Assembly: GCF_006575665.1 (NCBI RefSeq) | Contig: NZ_CP041253.1 | Span: 5,149,501 to 5,213,500, forward strand | Direction of reading: 5' to 3' | From: Echinicola soli | GTDB lineage: Bacteria > Bacteroidota > Bacteroidia > Cytophagales > Cyclobacteriaceae | Length of the DNA stretch: 64,000 nucleotides | Shown: positions 34,993 through 43,041 of the stretch, in pieces | How positions within the stretch are numbered: the stretch's first letter is position 1 | Layout of the letters: every line of letters begins with the position of its first letter | The notes under the pieces: model-generated | Seen by the model: only the letters and a program-made list of their open reading frames with translations | The model's database searches: none | Told to the model about the DNA's origin: nothing | Program-made: the position numbers and the translations under genes

Positions 34993-35677
34993 GGTGGATA
35001 TCGGTTAGTGTTTCAATCTCTCCCCTGGCATAGCTGCGCTGCCGTGCGATCAGCAGGTTACGTTCATTGAACCGCATCAGGTCGTTGAGGTTGAAGCGGA
35101 CCTTCTTTTCTGCCCGGTCGATCAGGGCAAGTCGCTCGCCATCGTTCATTTTCAGGTTAAAGGCACTGACCACATCGAGCACCTCTTCCAGGTTGCGCAC
35201 CGAATGGTCGAGAATGCCCAAATACACCTTTTCCATCCACCGCAGCTCTTTGGCCGAGAACTGCCCGCTTGCGGTAATGTGCTGCCAAGCTTTTTGGTAC
35301 TCGCCCACCAGTCGCCCCTGCATTTCGGCAATGTCCCTGACCTTTTGGTACTGGGCAATGGTGCTCTTTACTTTCCAGAGCCCTTCGTAATAGTCCCCGT
35401 AGAGCTGTTTCTGCCGCTCGCCCCACTCGGCGATCTCTTCGAGCTTGAGTTTATTGAGCGCGTTTTCCAACACTTTCTGCGCATTCTGCAGCCATATCGT
35501 ATTGTTCTGCATCCGCTGGATCTTCAGATCGATCGCCACAATGGCCTTTTTTACCCCCTTTCGGATGATTTCCAGGATATAGGCCGGTACTGCCGCCTCC
35601 GAGCGGGGCATTTGCGGGGCCGAAAAGAACAGCAGCCCGGCCAATAATCCTGCTTTCCATACTTTTGAAAACTTCAT
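34979..35677 (-). CDS. traI: Conjugative transposon protein TraI (DUF4141-like), paralogue 1
   Basis: The 232-residue protein has a signal peptide (about 1-28, ending RSEAA), then a long helical domain: KKAIVAIDLKIQRMQNNTIW, LQNAQKVLENALNKLKLEEI, YQKAWQHITASGQFSAKEL and NDGERLALIDRAEKKVRF. The place directly after traG and the QxxNxxWLQNAQK segment mark it as the canonical TraI of CTnDOT-like operons. The following two genes look like shortened derivatives. It overlaps the traG stop by 4 bp. Confidence 0.8.
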   Translation of the reverse strand: MKFSKVWKAGLLAGLLFFSAPQMPRSEAAVPAYILEIIRKGVKKAIVAIDLKIQRMQNNTIWLQNAQKVLENALNKLKLEEIAEWGERQKQLYGDYYEGLWKVKSTIAQYQKVRDIAEMQGRLVGEYQKAWQHITASGQFSAKELRWMEKVYLGILDHSVRNLEEVLDVVSAFNLKMNDGERLALIDRAEKKVRFNLNDLMRFNERNLLIARQRSYARGEIETLTDIHHEEN

Positions 35678-38136
35678 CCCAGCCCTCCTTTCATTTCTGC
35701 GGCCACCGTCGCAATACCCTTTTCCAGGTTCCCGTCAAAGGACTTGGCCCTTTCCTGCACCTTTATTTTTTCCTTTTGCTCGGTGGTATAGGCCAAATAC
35801 TCCTCGGGCGACACTTCGGTGCGGTATACCTTGCCCACTGGGCCAAGGCCGATAAAGACTTCCTTGTACTTCCTGCCCGGCTCGTTGGCCCTATTGATCG
35901 ACATGATCTGCATGGTTTCTTTTTCGGTCAATCCCAACAGCTCCCGGATGCCGTCGAACTTGTTGCGGTATTTGGACTGGTCGAGTAGGATCTTGCAGTC
36001 GGAATTGTTGATGATCGCCTGTTTGATGATGGGACTGGAAATGATGTCCTCTACTTCCTGGGTCACCACCACCGCCTCGCCGAAGAACTTCCGCACCGTC
36101 TTGAAAAGGTAGCGGATGTACTCTGCCATCCCCTCTTTGGCGATGGCCTTCCAGGCCTCTTCGATCAGGATCATCTTGCGCACCCCTTTTAGCTTTCTCA
36201 TCTTGGAAATGAAGATCTCCATGATGATCAGCGTTACCACCGGAAACAGGATGGGATGGTCCTTGATGTTGTCGAGCTCAAAGACAATGAAGCGCTGGCC
36301 GAGCAGGTCGAGGTTCTCTTTGGCATTGAGCAGGTAGTCGAACTCCCCGCCCCTGTAATAGGGACGCAGCACGTACAGGAAGTTGTCGATATCAAAGTCG
36401 CGGTCCTTTACGCCTTGCGCTTCCAGCTGCTGTTTGAACCCTGTTGAACAGAATTTAAAAAAGCTGTCAAAGCAGGGAAAGGTATCCAGCTGCTCATAGT
36501 AGCTGCCAAGGGCATTGGAGATGGCCACGTACTCGCTGCGCGTAAAGGTCTCATCGTCCTTTTTCCACAGGGCCAACAGCAGGGTCTTGATGCTTTCCTT
36601 CTTTTCGGTATCCAACGGCCTTCCGCCCAGGTGGAAGGGGTTGAAGCAGATGGGACGGTCCTCCTCATAGGTAAAGTAATAGCCGCCTGTCAGCTCGCAC
36701 AGCCCGCGGTAGGAATGGCCCACGTCCACGAGCACCACATGGGCGCCCTTGGCATGGTAGCTGCGCACCATATGGTTGGTAAAGAAGCTCTTGCCGCTGC
36801 CCGAGGGGCCGAGGATGAACTTGTTGCGGTTGGTGATCCAGCCCCGCTCCATCGGTCCATCGGAAAGGTCCACGTTGACCGGTTTTCCGGTCTGCCGGTC
36901 GCCCAGCCGCATACCGAATGGTGATGGACTGGTAAGATAGCCCGTTTCCATGTTGAACAGGCAGCTGGCCTGCCGGCCAAAGGTCAGGAAAGTTTCTTCT
37001 ATGGGAAGGGCTGCCGCATTGCCGGGAATCCCCGCCCATAAGAGCTGTGGTGCGGCCAGGCTTTCCTCCTTGGCTACCGCATCGATTTTGGCGAAGGCCG
37101 CCCCTACCTTGTTTCGGATGGATTTGGTTCCTTCCGGATTCTCCGACCAGGTGACCACATTGAAATGTGCCCTTACTGGCCGGCTGCCCTCGGTAATGCT
37201 TTCGTTCAGGTAAGCCTTTATGGCCTCACCGGCATGCTGGTTTTCCCTGGAATAATTGGCCAGGCTCTGCATGCGCAGCGCCCTGCATTCAAGTTGTGCT
37301 GCCACCGCCTGCCGGTTCTCCACGATCACATACTGGTTGTAGACATGGTCGATGTCCAGCAACTGCCCCAATGGGGCGGCCTGGCCAATGGCAAAGGCCT
37401 GCTTGTCGGTGCTGTATTCCTCATGGGAAGCCTGGTCGGACAGCACATTGGGGAGCCTGTCCATTTCCGAAAGGGAAAACACCTGCACCCTGGAAGCGCC
37501 AATCCGCAGTTCCGGCTTAAAGGCAATGTCCTTTATGCGGGGCTTTCCATCACAGGTATCCAAAAACAGGTAGCGTTCCAATATACCTGACCTGTTGGAG
37601 GTGCCCAGGTAGTCCGCCTCCTCCAACCGCCTTATTCCCATCCCGCTGTCGGAGAGCAGTTGGACAAATTGTCCCAGCACGTTTTCAAATTCCTCCAGTC
37701 TTTTGATATCCAATAGCTCCGTGGAAAGAAACCTTGGGGAAAGCAGGTTGGAAGTGGCCAGGTCCGTGGGCCGCTTTCCTTTCCTTGGCAGGGTAAGGAA
37801 CAGGTAGCAGCGGTGTTCGAGGTAGGGGCGTTCATGGAAGAACAGCCCGCTGCTCCTGTCCAGGAATCCCTGGTCTTCCTCCCGGACAAGCCCGTCGAAC
37901 TGTTTTTTTACAAACAGGTCCTGCTTATGGAGCACGCAGCCTTCCGGAAGGAGCCTGATCGCCTTGGCCCAGGTGGACTGCAGGGCAGAATAGCCCAGGC
38001 TGTCAAGGGTAAAGATCTCCGGCAGCTGCACTTCATAACCCGCGGTGATGTCCCCGGCTCCCGAGATCAGGAATCCCCGTTCCAGTTTGCTGATGGGAAA
38101 CCAGTTGTTGATCTCTTTCATATTGGTGCTATCCAT
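35674..38136 (-). CDS. traG: Conjugative transposon ATPase TraG (VirB4-like)
   Basis: I chose the ATG at 38134-38136 (MDSTNMKEINNW...), which overlaps the traF stop by 8 bp. The frame is open to 38175, and a start at 38121 is also possible. The protein of about 820 residues has an N-terminal VirB4 domain (to about 420) and a C-terminal RecA-like ATPase with Walker A ILGPSGSGKSFFTNHMV (about residue 440) and a Walker B region KMILIEEAWKAI followed by VVTQEVEDI. It powers pilus/channel assembly and substrate transfer from the inner membrane. It is the largest and best conserved gene of the operon. Confidence 0.92.
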   Translation of the reverse strand: MDSTNMKEINNWFPISKLERGFLISGAGDITAGYEVQLPEIFTLDSLGYSALQSTWAKAIRLLPEGCVLHKQDLFVKKQFDGLVREEDQGFLDRSSGLFFHERPYLEHRCYLFLTLPRKGKRPTDLATSNLLSPRFLSTELLDIKRLEEFENVLGQFVQLLSDSGMGIRRLEEADYLGTSNRSGILERYLFLDTCDGKPRIKDIAFKPELRIGASRVQVFSLSEMDRLPNVLSDQASHEEYSTDKQAFAIGQAAPLGQLLDIDHVYNQYVIVENRQAVAAQLECRALRMQSLANYSRENQHAGEAIKAYLNESITEGSRPVRAHFNVVTWSENPEGTKSIRNKVGAAFAKIDAVAKEESLAAPQLLWAGIPGNAAALPIEETFLTFGRQASCLFNMETGYLTSPSPFGMRLGDRQTGKPVNVDLSDGPMERGWITNRNKFILGPSGSGKSFFTNHMVRSYHAKGAHVVLVDVGHSYRGLCELTGGYYFTYEEDRPICFNPFHLGGRPLDTEKKESIKTLLLALWKKDDETFTRSEYVAISNALGSYYEQLDTFPCFDSFFKFCSTGFKQQLEAQGVKDRDFDIDNFLYVLRPYYRGGEFDYLLNAKENLDLLGQRFIVFELDNIKDHPILFPVVTLIIMEIFISKMRKLKGVRKMILIEEAWKAIAKEGMAEYIRYLFKTVRKFFGEAVVVTQEVEDIISSPIIKQAIINNSDCKILLDQSKYRNKFDGIRELLGLTEKETMQIMSINRANEPGRKYKEVFIGLGPVGKVYRTEVSPEEYLAYTTEQKEKIKVQERAKSFDGNLEKGIATVAAEMKGGLG

Positions 38137-38455
38137 GTTTTTTACCGTTTTGTTTCCTGATAAATTCCCTGTCACGCACTTTGATCCCTTTGGGCACCTT
38201 GCGGTGGGCCATGCGCTTTTTCAGGCCATGCTCACCGTATTTTCTGTTCATCCTGAATACTCCTTCTACAAGCAGATAGCCCATAAAGCCACAGGCCACC
38301 CCGTTGATCCAAAAAGATATGCCCAGCACATAGCCCGTGGCAAACAACAGCAGCAATACCAACAGGCCAATGCCCAGGTAAAGGATGTACTGCGCCTGCA
38401 GGCCCTTAAAGGAAATCGGCCTGTTGACGCCCTTGTTGAGGGTATAGCGCTTCAT
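38129..38455 (-). CDS. traF: Conjugative transposon protein TraF (DUF4133, VirB3-like)
   Basis: I chose the ATG at 38453-38455 (MKRYTLNKGVNRPI...); an ATG three codons upstream is also possible and would overlap the traE stop. The roughly 108-residue protein opens with the family signature YTLNKGVNRPISFKGLQAQY, has two membrane helices (about 24-46 and 50-68), and a basic tail. TraF is a VirB3-like partner of the TraG ATPase, and its stop overlaps traG. Confidence 0.88.
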   Translation of the reverse strand: MKRYTLNKGVNRPISFKGLQAQYILYLGIGLLVLLLLFATGYVLGISFWINGVACGFMGYLLVEGVFRMNRKYGEHGLKKRMAHRKVPKGIKVRDREFIRKQNGKKHG

Positions 38456-38456
38456 A

Positions 38457-38762
38457 TCAACCAAAGAAGCTGGTGAGTACCGTGGCCACGATGACCAAAA
38501 ACACGCAGCTACCGAACCAGGCGGCGGCCACCTTGCCGGTATCCGGTTCGCCGGAATTCCACTTGTTGAATACTTTTACCGCTCCTATCAGCCCGACGAT
38601 CGCGCCGATGGCATACATCAGGTTGACGCCCGACTGGAAGTAGCTGCGCACCTTGGTGGTGGCCTCCATAATGCCGGCATTGCCGTCCTGGCCGAATACC
38701 GACAGGGAAATCCCTGTCAGCAAGAGGGCCAGCAGCCCTTTACTGAGTTGGTTGTTTGTCAT
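38457..38762 (-). CDS. traE: Conjugative transposon protein TraE (DUF4134, VirB2-like)
   Basis: The 101-residue protein has a signal peptide (about 1-24, ending SVFGQ) and two membrane helices (about 43-62 and 78-99) around KVFNKWNSGEPDTGK, the typical TraE/VirB2-like pilin pattern. It is the first canonical tra gene here and overlaps the unknown membrane-protein gene upstream by 23 bp. Confidence 0.88.
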   Translation of the reverse strand: MTNNQLSKGLLALLLTGISLSVFGQDGNAGIMEATTKVRSYFQSGVNLMYAIGAIVGLIGAVKVFNKWNSGEPDTGKVAAAWFGSCVFLVIVATVLTSFFG

Positions 38763-39102
38763 GTTGTGAAGGTTTAGCGTTTTCCCTTTCCACCACCCGG
38801 CAGAAAGGTGCTTTGGAAAGCATGTCCAAGTGGATATGGGAAGGGATCAGCAGCTTACCGGCCTTGAACCGTGGCCGGTCAAGCCCCGCATGGATACGGG
38901 CGTACTCCCGGAATGCCCGGCAGAGGGTTTCCTCCTGGGAGAGGCCATGGAAAACCTTTTCATTGGCACCTTTGCCCGCCCACCGTTTTCCAAGAAAGTA
39001 GGCAGGACCGAACAACAAGGTCAACACGATACCATAATAAAGCAGTAACAGGCCAACGGTAGCCCACCAGAATTCCGGATTATTTATGATCCATCCTATC
39101 AT
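38740..39102 (-). CDS. Membrane protein of unknown function at the head of the tra operon
   Basis: The 120-residue protein has one N-terminal membrane helix (about 12-36, WWATVGLLLLYYGIVLTLL) and a soluble cytoplasmic part with YARIHAGLDRPRFKAG and a Lys/Gln-rich tail. It overlaps traE by 23 bp, so it is co-expressed with the secretion apparatus. I do not recognise a family. The position matches where other elements carry small accessory proteins such as TraD. Confidence 0.65.
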   Translation of the reverse strand: MIGWIINNPEFWWATVGLLLLYYGIVLTLLFGPAYFLGKRWAGKGANEKVFHGLSQEETLCRAFREYARIHAGLDRPRFKAGKLLIPSHIHLDMLSKAPFCRVVERENAKPSQHDKQPTQ

Positions 39103-39463
39103 ATCCCTTTAGGTTTTGATGATGGGTCAAATCTCAAAAAGGCAGCAATAAAAAATTCACCAGTTGGAGCGGACTCCGGTAAAAAAATAATTTCGCGGTA
39201 CCATTCCCCTCTGATCTTTCCCACGGAAAACAATGGCCACTTTAGCCCTCCCGAAGGCCATGCCCAAGTTCAAACCTGAAGCCCGAATGGCAATGTCACC
39301 CCAGGAAAAAGCGCTATCAACCTTGGCCATTACGGGGAAAAGCCTTCTGGCACTCTGCGGCATTCTGTTTTGCCTGTAAAAAATAAAGCAGTATTACGGT
39401 ATGGTCCAAGGTCCCCAACCCTGCCGGCTCAACTCCTTAAACCCACGTGTTGCCAAAAAAATC
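39103..39463. other. Gap between tra operon and rteC
   Basis: The 360 bp hold the expected tra promoter region. A 68-codon minus-strand frame (39157-39363, containing SAFSWGDIAIRASGLNLG) is present, but it has no convincing start signal or family, so I do not call it a gene. No TAnnTTTG box stood out. Confidence 0.3.
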
Positions 39464-40303
39464 CTAAAGCCCTTCGCTTTCCAGTATATAATCCTCCAGC
39501 TTCTCCTTTAGGATGTCCAGGAACAGCGTCCTTCCCTTTTTACGGATCCTTATTTCCTGAAACCGCTTATAAATATCCCCCGTATCGCCACCGAGCAGTT
39601 GTCCCATTACCTTTGCCACTTCCCTGATCTCTGCCTGCCCATGATTGAGCACTCCTGCCACTTTAAGGGCATAGACAAGTTCTACCAACTGGTTTTTCTT
39701 CCCCGTCCATTTGAGCGTCTCCGGCGTTTGTGCTGTGGCCACCGCCCCTTCAAGGGATTGGATGGCTGCATTGATATAGGTGTTAATTCTGATAGCGGCA
39801 AGAATGGTCGACAGGCCCAGGCTGGCCACTGTACAGCAGCGCCTATCGATCGGGGAATGGAAAGCCTTTGACACCAAAAAGTCTGTCCGGCCGGCACGCA
39901 AAAAGTAATGCTCGTCGAGATGGCTTTTATCCAATACGAAATAATGGTGCAGGTCACGGTTTCGATCCAAAAACGCCTGGAGTTTTTGCTGTTCTTTCCG
40001 AAGATACTGGACCTGGATGCTTTTATGGGAAGTCGGTCGGGCCGATTCCAGGTTGAACAGTTCTGCATAATAGATGGACTCGGAATGGAAATCCGGCTTT
40101 ATCCGTTTAAAAAAATGTATTTCCTCAGCTTCATTACTAAACTCATATTCAGCAAGGACCAAATCAAGTTCCTCCAGGGCCTTTTCCGCCTTTTTGTGTG
40201 CTGCCTCCAATTGGAACAAACGGTTCTCTCCAAAGATATTTACCTGCGATAGCTCCCTGCTCAGGCGGTCCCTGAGCTTATGGGCTAAATTCTGAATTTC
40301 CAT
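39464..40303 (-). CDS. rteC: RteC-family regulator
   Basis: The 279-residue protein has the RteC domain pattern: EIHFFKRIKPDFHSESIYY (about 61-79), then LDRNRDLHHYFVLDKSHLDEHYF, and late TGKKNQLVELVYALKVAGVL and a C-terminal RKKGRTLFLDILKEKL. In CTnDOT, RteC activates the excision operon after induction, so this protein probably controls excision or transfer of the element here. It lies 4 bp downstream of the CRP-like regulator gene, so the two regulators form one operon upstream of tra. Confidence 0.88.
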   Translation of the reverse strand: MEIQNLAHKLRDRLSRELSQVNIFGENRLFQLEAAHKKAEKALEELDLVLAEYEFSNEAEEIHFFKRIKPDFHSESIYYAELFNLESARPTSHKSIQVQYLRKEQQKLQAFLDRNRDLHHYFVLDKSHLDEHYFLRAGRTDFLVSKAFHSPIDRRCCTVASLGLSTILAAIRINTYINAAIQSLEGAVATAQTPETLKWTGKKNQLVELVYALKVAGVLNHGQAEIREVAKVMGQLLGGDTGDIYKRFQEIRIRKKGRTLFLDILKEKLEDYILESEGL

Positions 40304-40307
40304 GATA

Positions 40308-41837
40308 TTAGTTGGTTTTCCTTATGTTCATCAAAATTGTCCTGTACCAGGTCTCCCATGCGGCAACCTGTCCCTCTACCAATGCAATAAATTCCAACAG
40401 CTCTCCTTCTATTGGGATTTCCTTCCCGGACAGGAACTGTTCCCTGTGGGCGTACATGCGCTCCTTTTCCTGCATGTAACCTGAAACCAATTCGGTAACC
40501 ACCATTTCACTGTCCTTGCCTTCCACCCTACTTTTCAGGTATACCAGGTTATGGGGAAGATCCCCAAAAATCACTGTGTCCACCGCCAATATTTCATTGG
40601 ACAACAGGACCAGTCTGCTGCCCATTTCCATATATGTCTCCAAAAAACCTGCATAGGCCTTCAGTTCCTGCCAAAGCCCATGATAGACGATCTTTAACAG
40701 CTGCATGCACAGCTTTCCTTCCGAGAACCGTTGGCGTTGCCGTTCATACTTCCTTAATTCCGATTCCGTGGCAATGGGATAATGGATAAATTGCCAATCC
40801 CTCCCGGCAACATAGGCACCTATTAGTACCGACAGCAATTTAGCTCCTGCTGCATCCATGGAAATTTCATCGTACAGGTCCTTTATTGCTGTAACATAAG
40901 CCTGTCCCCGTATGGGCACATCCCCCTGTTTTTGGGTCTGTAAACCGGGATCCAGCCAGATTTTTATATCTTTCCAATATTTGGACCGCTCCCTTTCCGG
41001 TATCTGGTACATAAAAACATCAATGGCCGTAAGCAGGGAGATTACCCTACCTGCCCAGGCCACCAAATCTTCGTTTCCAAGGGGATATAGACGGCCCACC
41101 AAAAATTCCATTTCCATTTCTCCAAGGGTCTTGGCTGTCGCAGTGCTCAATGGTACAAAAAAGTAGGTACGCCAGGCATCCAGCGAACCTTTGATGAATT
41201 CCCGCTCGCGATGATTCCGTAAGGGGAATCCCTTATAAAAAACGATAGCTGACCGGGCTGGTGTCCTTTCCTCGGATTCGGTCATGATCCTTGCCATTGT
41301 CCTGACAGAGATATCCAGCAGTTGTGCCAGCTGCTTCTGGGTAAGGTTTCCCACCTCACCTTCTAACTTCCCCCTGACCATCGGCCATGCCAATTTATAG
41401 GGGAGCCCATCGATTTCCGTCCAAAACTCTTCCCAACTTTCTGTATGGCCAACCACCCTATCATATAATATTTTAAAATCATCAAAACGGGGAAGGATCA
41501 TCTCCAAATTTTCCCTTGAGCAACAGGCCACCTTGCATGGCTGCAGGGCGACCACTTCGTGGTTGCTGTCCATCTTTTTTTCAAAACTGGCCAGGTCCAT
41601 GGCAAAATATTGTGGAGGGTATACACGGCGTAGCCTGCCGTTAAGGGTAATGCCCGCCAACCCGTCCATGATAAAACACACTTCGTTTTCTTCCCTGCCC
41701 CTTCTTCTGATCACTTCATGTTTACGATAGGTGAAAAATTTAATCCTGTGCTCAACGGATTCATAATCCTTCATATCCACCTTGTAAAAATTGTCCAGCA
41801 GCTTTTTCAGTTTTTCAAGATCCGATAACTTTTTCAT
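40308..41837 (-). CDS. CRP-like sensor / HTH regulator with large helical C-terminal domain (terpene-synthase-like?)
   Basis: I chose the ATG at 41835-41837 (MKKLSDLEKLKKLL..., after an AAAAAAAGAAACT ribosome site); the frame extends 15 codons further. The protein has 509 residues. The N-terminus (about 20-130) looks like a cyclic-nucleotide-binding fold (FFTYRKHEVIRRRGREENEV). It is followed by an HTH (about 165-185, LTQKQLAQLLDISVRTMARI). The remaining 310 residues are all helical. Several spots match the terpene-synthase layout: YPLGNEDLVAWAGRV (252-266), AIDVFMYQIPE where DDxxD is expected, SNEILAVDT where the NSE motif is expected, GDLPHNLVYLKS (about 425), and GQVAAWETWYRT near the end. 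The metal-binding acids are missing, so any such domain would be non-catalytic. It forms an operon with rteC. Confidence 0.7.
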   Translation of the reverse strand: MKKLSDLEKLKKLLDNFYKVDMKDYESVEHRIKFFTYRKHEVIRRRGREENEVCFIMDGLAGITLNGRLRRVYPPQYFAMDLASFEKKMDSNHEVVALQPCKVACCSRENLEMILPRFDDFKILYDRVVGHTESWEEFWTEIDGLPYKLAWPMVRGKLEGEVGNLTQKQLAQLLDISVRTMARIMTESEERTPARSAIVFYKGFPLRNHREREFIKGSLDAWRTYFFVPLSTATAKTLGEMEMEFLVGRLYPLGNEDLVAWAGRVISLLTAIDVFMYQIPERERSKYWKDIKIWLDPGLQTQKQGDVPIRGQAYVTAIKDLYDEISMDAAGAKLLSVLIGAYVAGRDWQFIHYPIATESELRKYERQRQRFSEGKLCMQLLKIVYHGLWQELKAYAGFLETYMEMGSRLVLLSNEILAVDTVIFGDLPHNLVYLKSRVEGKDSEMVVTELVSGYMQEKERMYAHREQFLSGKEIPIEGELLEFIALVEGQVAAWETWYRTILMNIRKTN

Positions 41838-42025
41838 AGTTTCTTTTTTTAAGATTAAAAAACCAATAGTTAGGCATGGCAAAAATCAAAATCCTCATGA
41901 AAAAAAGGCAAATAACCACACATTAAAACAATGGTTTTCAATAAATTATAAAAACAAGCTACAAACAGTTCAAAAAACAAGTCAAGTTTTATAAAGAAAT
42001 TTTTCTATTTACACCCCAAAAACAA

Positions 42026-42117
42026 GACATTTTCGCATCCAAAGTATGACATTTTCCTACTAACGGTACTTCCTATTGTTATTTTCTATATTATCATCGA
42101 ATTTGTATCAATGATAA
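42026..42117. promoter_or_regulatory. Candidate operators in the divergent gap
   Basis: Between the CRP-like regulator and the MauE-like gene lie a direct repeat GACATTTTC (42026-42034 and 42048-42056, 22 bp apart, two helix turns) and an inverted repeat TTATCAT (42091-42097) / ATGATAA (42111-42117), the latter spanning the MauE start codon. They are plausible binding sites for the divergent regulator. Confidence 0.4.
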
Positions 42118-42542
42118 CAATAGCAACAAATTTTAAAGACCCAATATATCAAATGGCAGCAATCCTTTACCTGTCCCTTTGGACATTTACAGGTATGGAA
42201 AAGCTTATGGATTACGATACCTACCTTGGAGAAATCAGGAACCAGGTTTTTCCCCTGGCATGGGCAGAACGGCTTGCTCCGACTGTCCTGATAGTGGAAT
42301 TGCTATTGGCTGTACTACTTTTATACAAGAAAACCAGGAAAACGGCCCTGTTGCTTTCCACACTGTTGATGACCGCTTTTACTACCTATATCGGCCTTGT
42401 CTGGATGGGTGCATTTCCAAGGGTCCCCTTCTCGTGTGCGGGATTTCTGGAGACCATGGGCTGGACTGGTCATTTTCTATTCAACACGGGCTTTGTCATA
42501 TTGGGAATAATGGGCCTGATGGGGCCACAAAAAACAACATAG
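42111..42542 (+). CDS. MauE/DoxX-like four-helix membrane protein
   Basis: The 143-residue protein has four membrane helices (about 14-32, 52-72, 78-98 and 118-138), opening with MAAILYLSLWTFTGMEKLMDY, as in the MauE/DoxX redox-associated family. MauE proteins help form disulfide bonds in periplasmic partners. Only one conserved-looking Cys is visible (PFSCAGF, about 108). The next gene encodes a small secreted protein with a Cys pair, and a TlpA and SusC/SusD lie nearby, so it may supply electrons or oxidising power for that set. Confidence 0.75.
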   Translation: MITIATNFKDPIYQMAAILYLSLWTFTGMEKLMDYDTYLGEIRNQVFPLAWAERLAPTVLIVELLLAVLLLYKKTRKTALLLSTLLMTAFTTYIGLVWMGAFPRVPFSCAGFLETMGWTGHFLFNTGFVILGIMGLMGPQKTT

Positions 42543-42708
42543 AAAAAAACAACAATGACTGCCCAATCTCATGGGAGAATGGTATTAGGTGAGATTGACC
42601 TTTTTTCCCAGGCGGTAAATGGAGGAAGCCGAAAATCCTGAAGAGAGTAGGCAACTTAACCACAAAACGTTTATGGGATTTTGATGGTCAAAAATCCCGA
42701 TTTCAATC

Positions 42709-42981
42709 ATGAAAAAACTATTGAAAAATATGCCGCTGATGGCTTTTGTGCTGGCAGCTGCCAGTGCCCTGGCCTTTAACCTTCCCGCTGAAGAAGTCCA
42801 AGGGACCAAAGAGGCGTTAATAGATCCATCCAATAACGAGTGGACAGACATCACTGGGCAAATGCAGGGTATCCACTACAATTGTGACGAGGAAGTGGAA
42901 ACGGACTGTACCCGTGAACTGGATCAGTTCGGTGAAGAGCTCCCCGATACCCGTGTGGAAGGTGAATACCAACCACTTTAG
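42709..42981 (+). CDS. DUF6520-like small secreted protein with a Cys pair
   Basis: The 90-residue protein has a signal-peptide-like N-terminus (MKKLLKNMPLMAFVLAAASA, processed near LAFN) and a short acidic mature part with two cysteines, C59 and C67, in YNCDEEVETDCTRE. Length and opening fit the DUF6520 family of Bacteroidota, which is usually found beside MauE, SusC/SusD and TlpA genes. The mature peptide has one possible disulfide. A bidirectional terminator follows. Function is unknown. Confidence 0.7.
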   Translation: MKKLLKNMPLMAFVLAAASALAFNLPAEEVQGTKEALIDPSNNEWTDITGQMQGIHYNCDEEVETDCTRELDQFGEELPDTRVEGEYQPL

Positions 42982-43008
42982 GATTAGGGAGATTATTCAT
43001 CAAATAAA

Positions 43009-43038
43009 AAAGGCCAGGGAGCAAGATCCCTGGCCTTT
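43009..43038. terminator. Bidirectional terminator between convergent genes
   Basis: A perfect 12-bp stem, AAAGGCCAGGGA (43009-43020) / TCCCTGGCCTTT (43027-43038), has a 6-nt loop and T-rich tracts on both sides. It serves the DUF6520-like gene on the plus strand and the SusD gene (3' end at 43042) on the minus strand. Confidence 0.85.
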
Positions 43039-43041
43039 CAT

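Noticed and set aside
39157..39363. 68-codon minus-strand frame between traE-side genes and rteC
   Set aside because: There is no start signal, family or conservation clue; kept only as a note on the gap.
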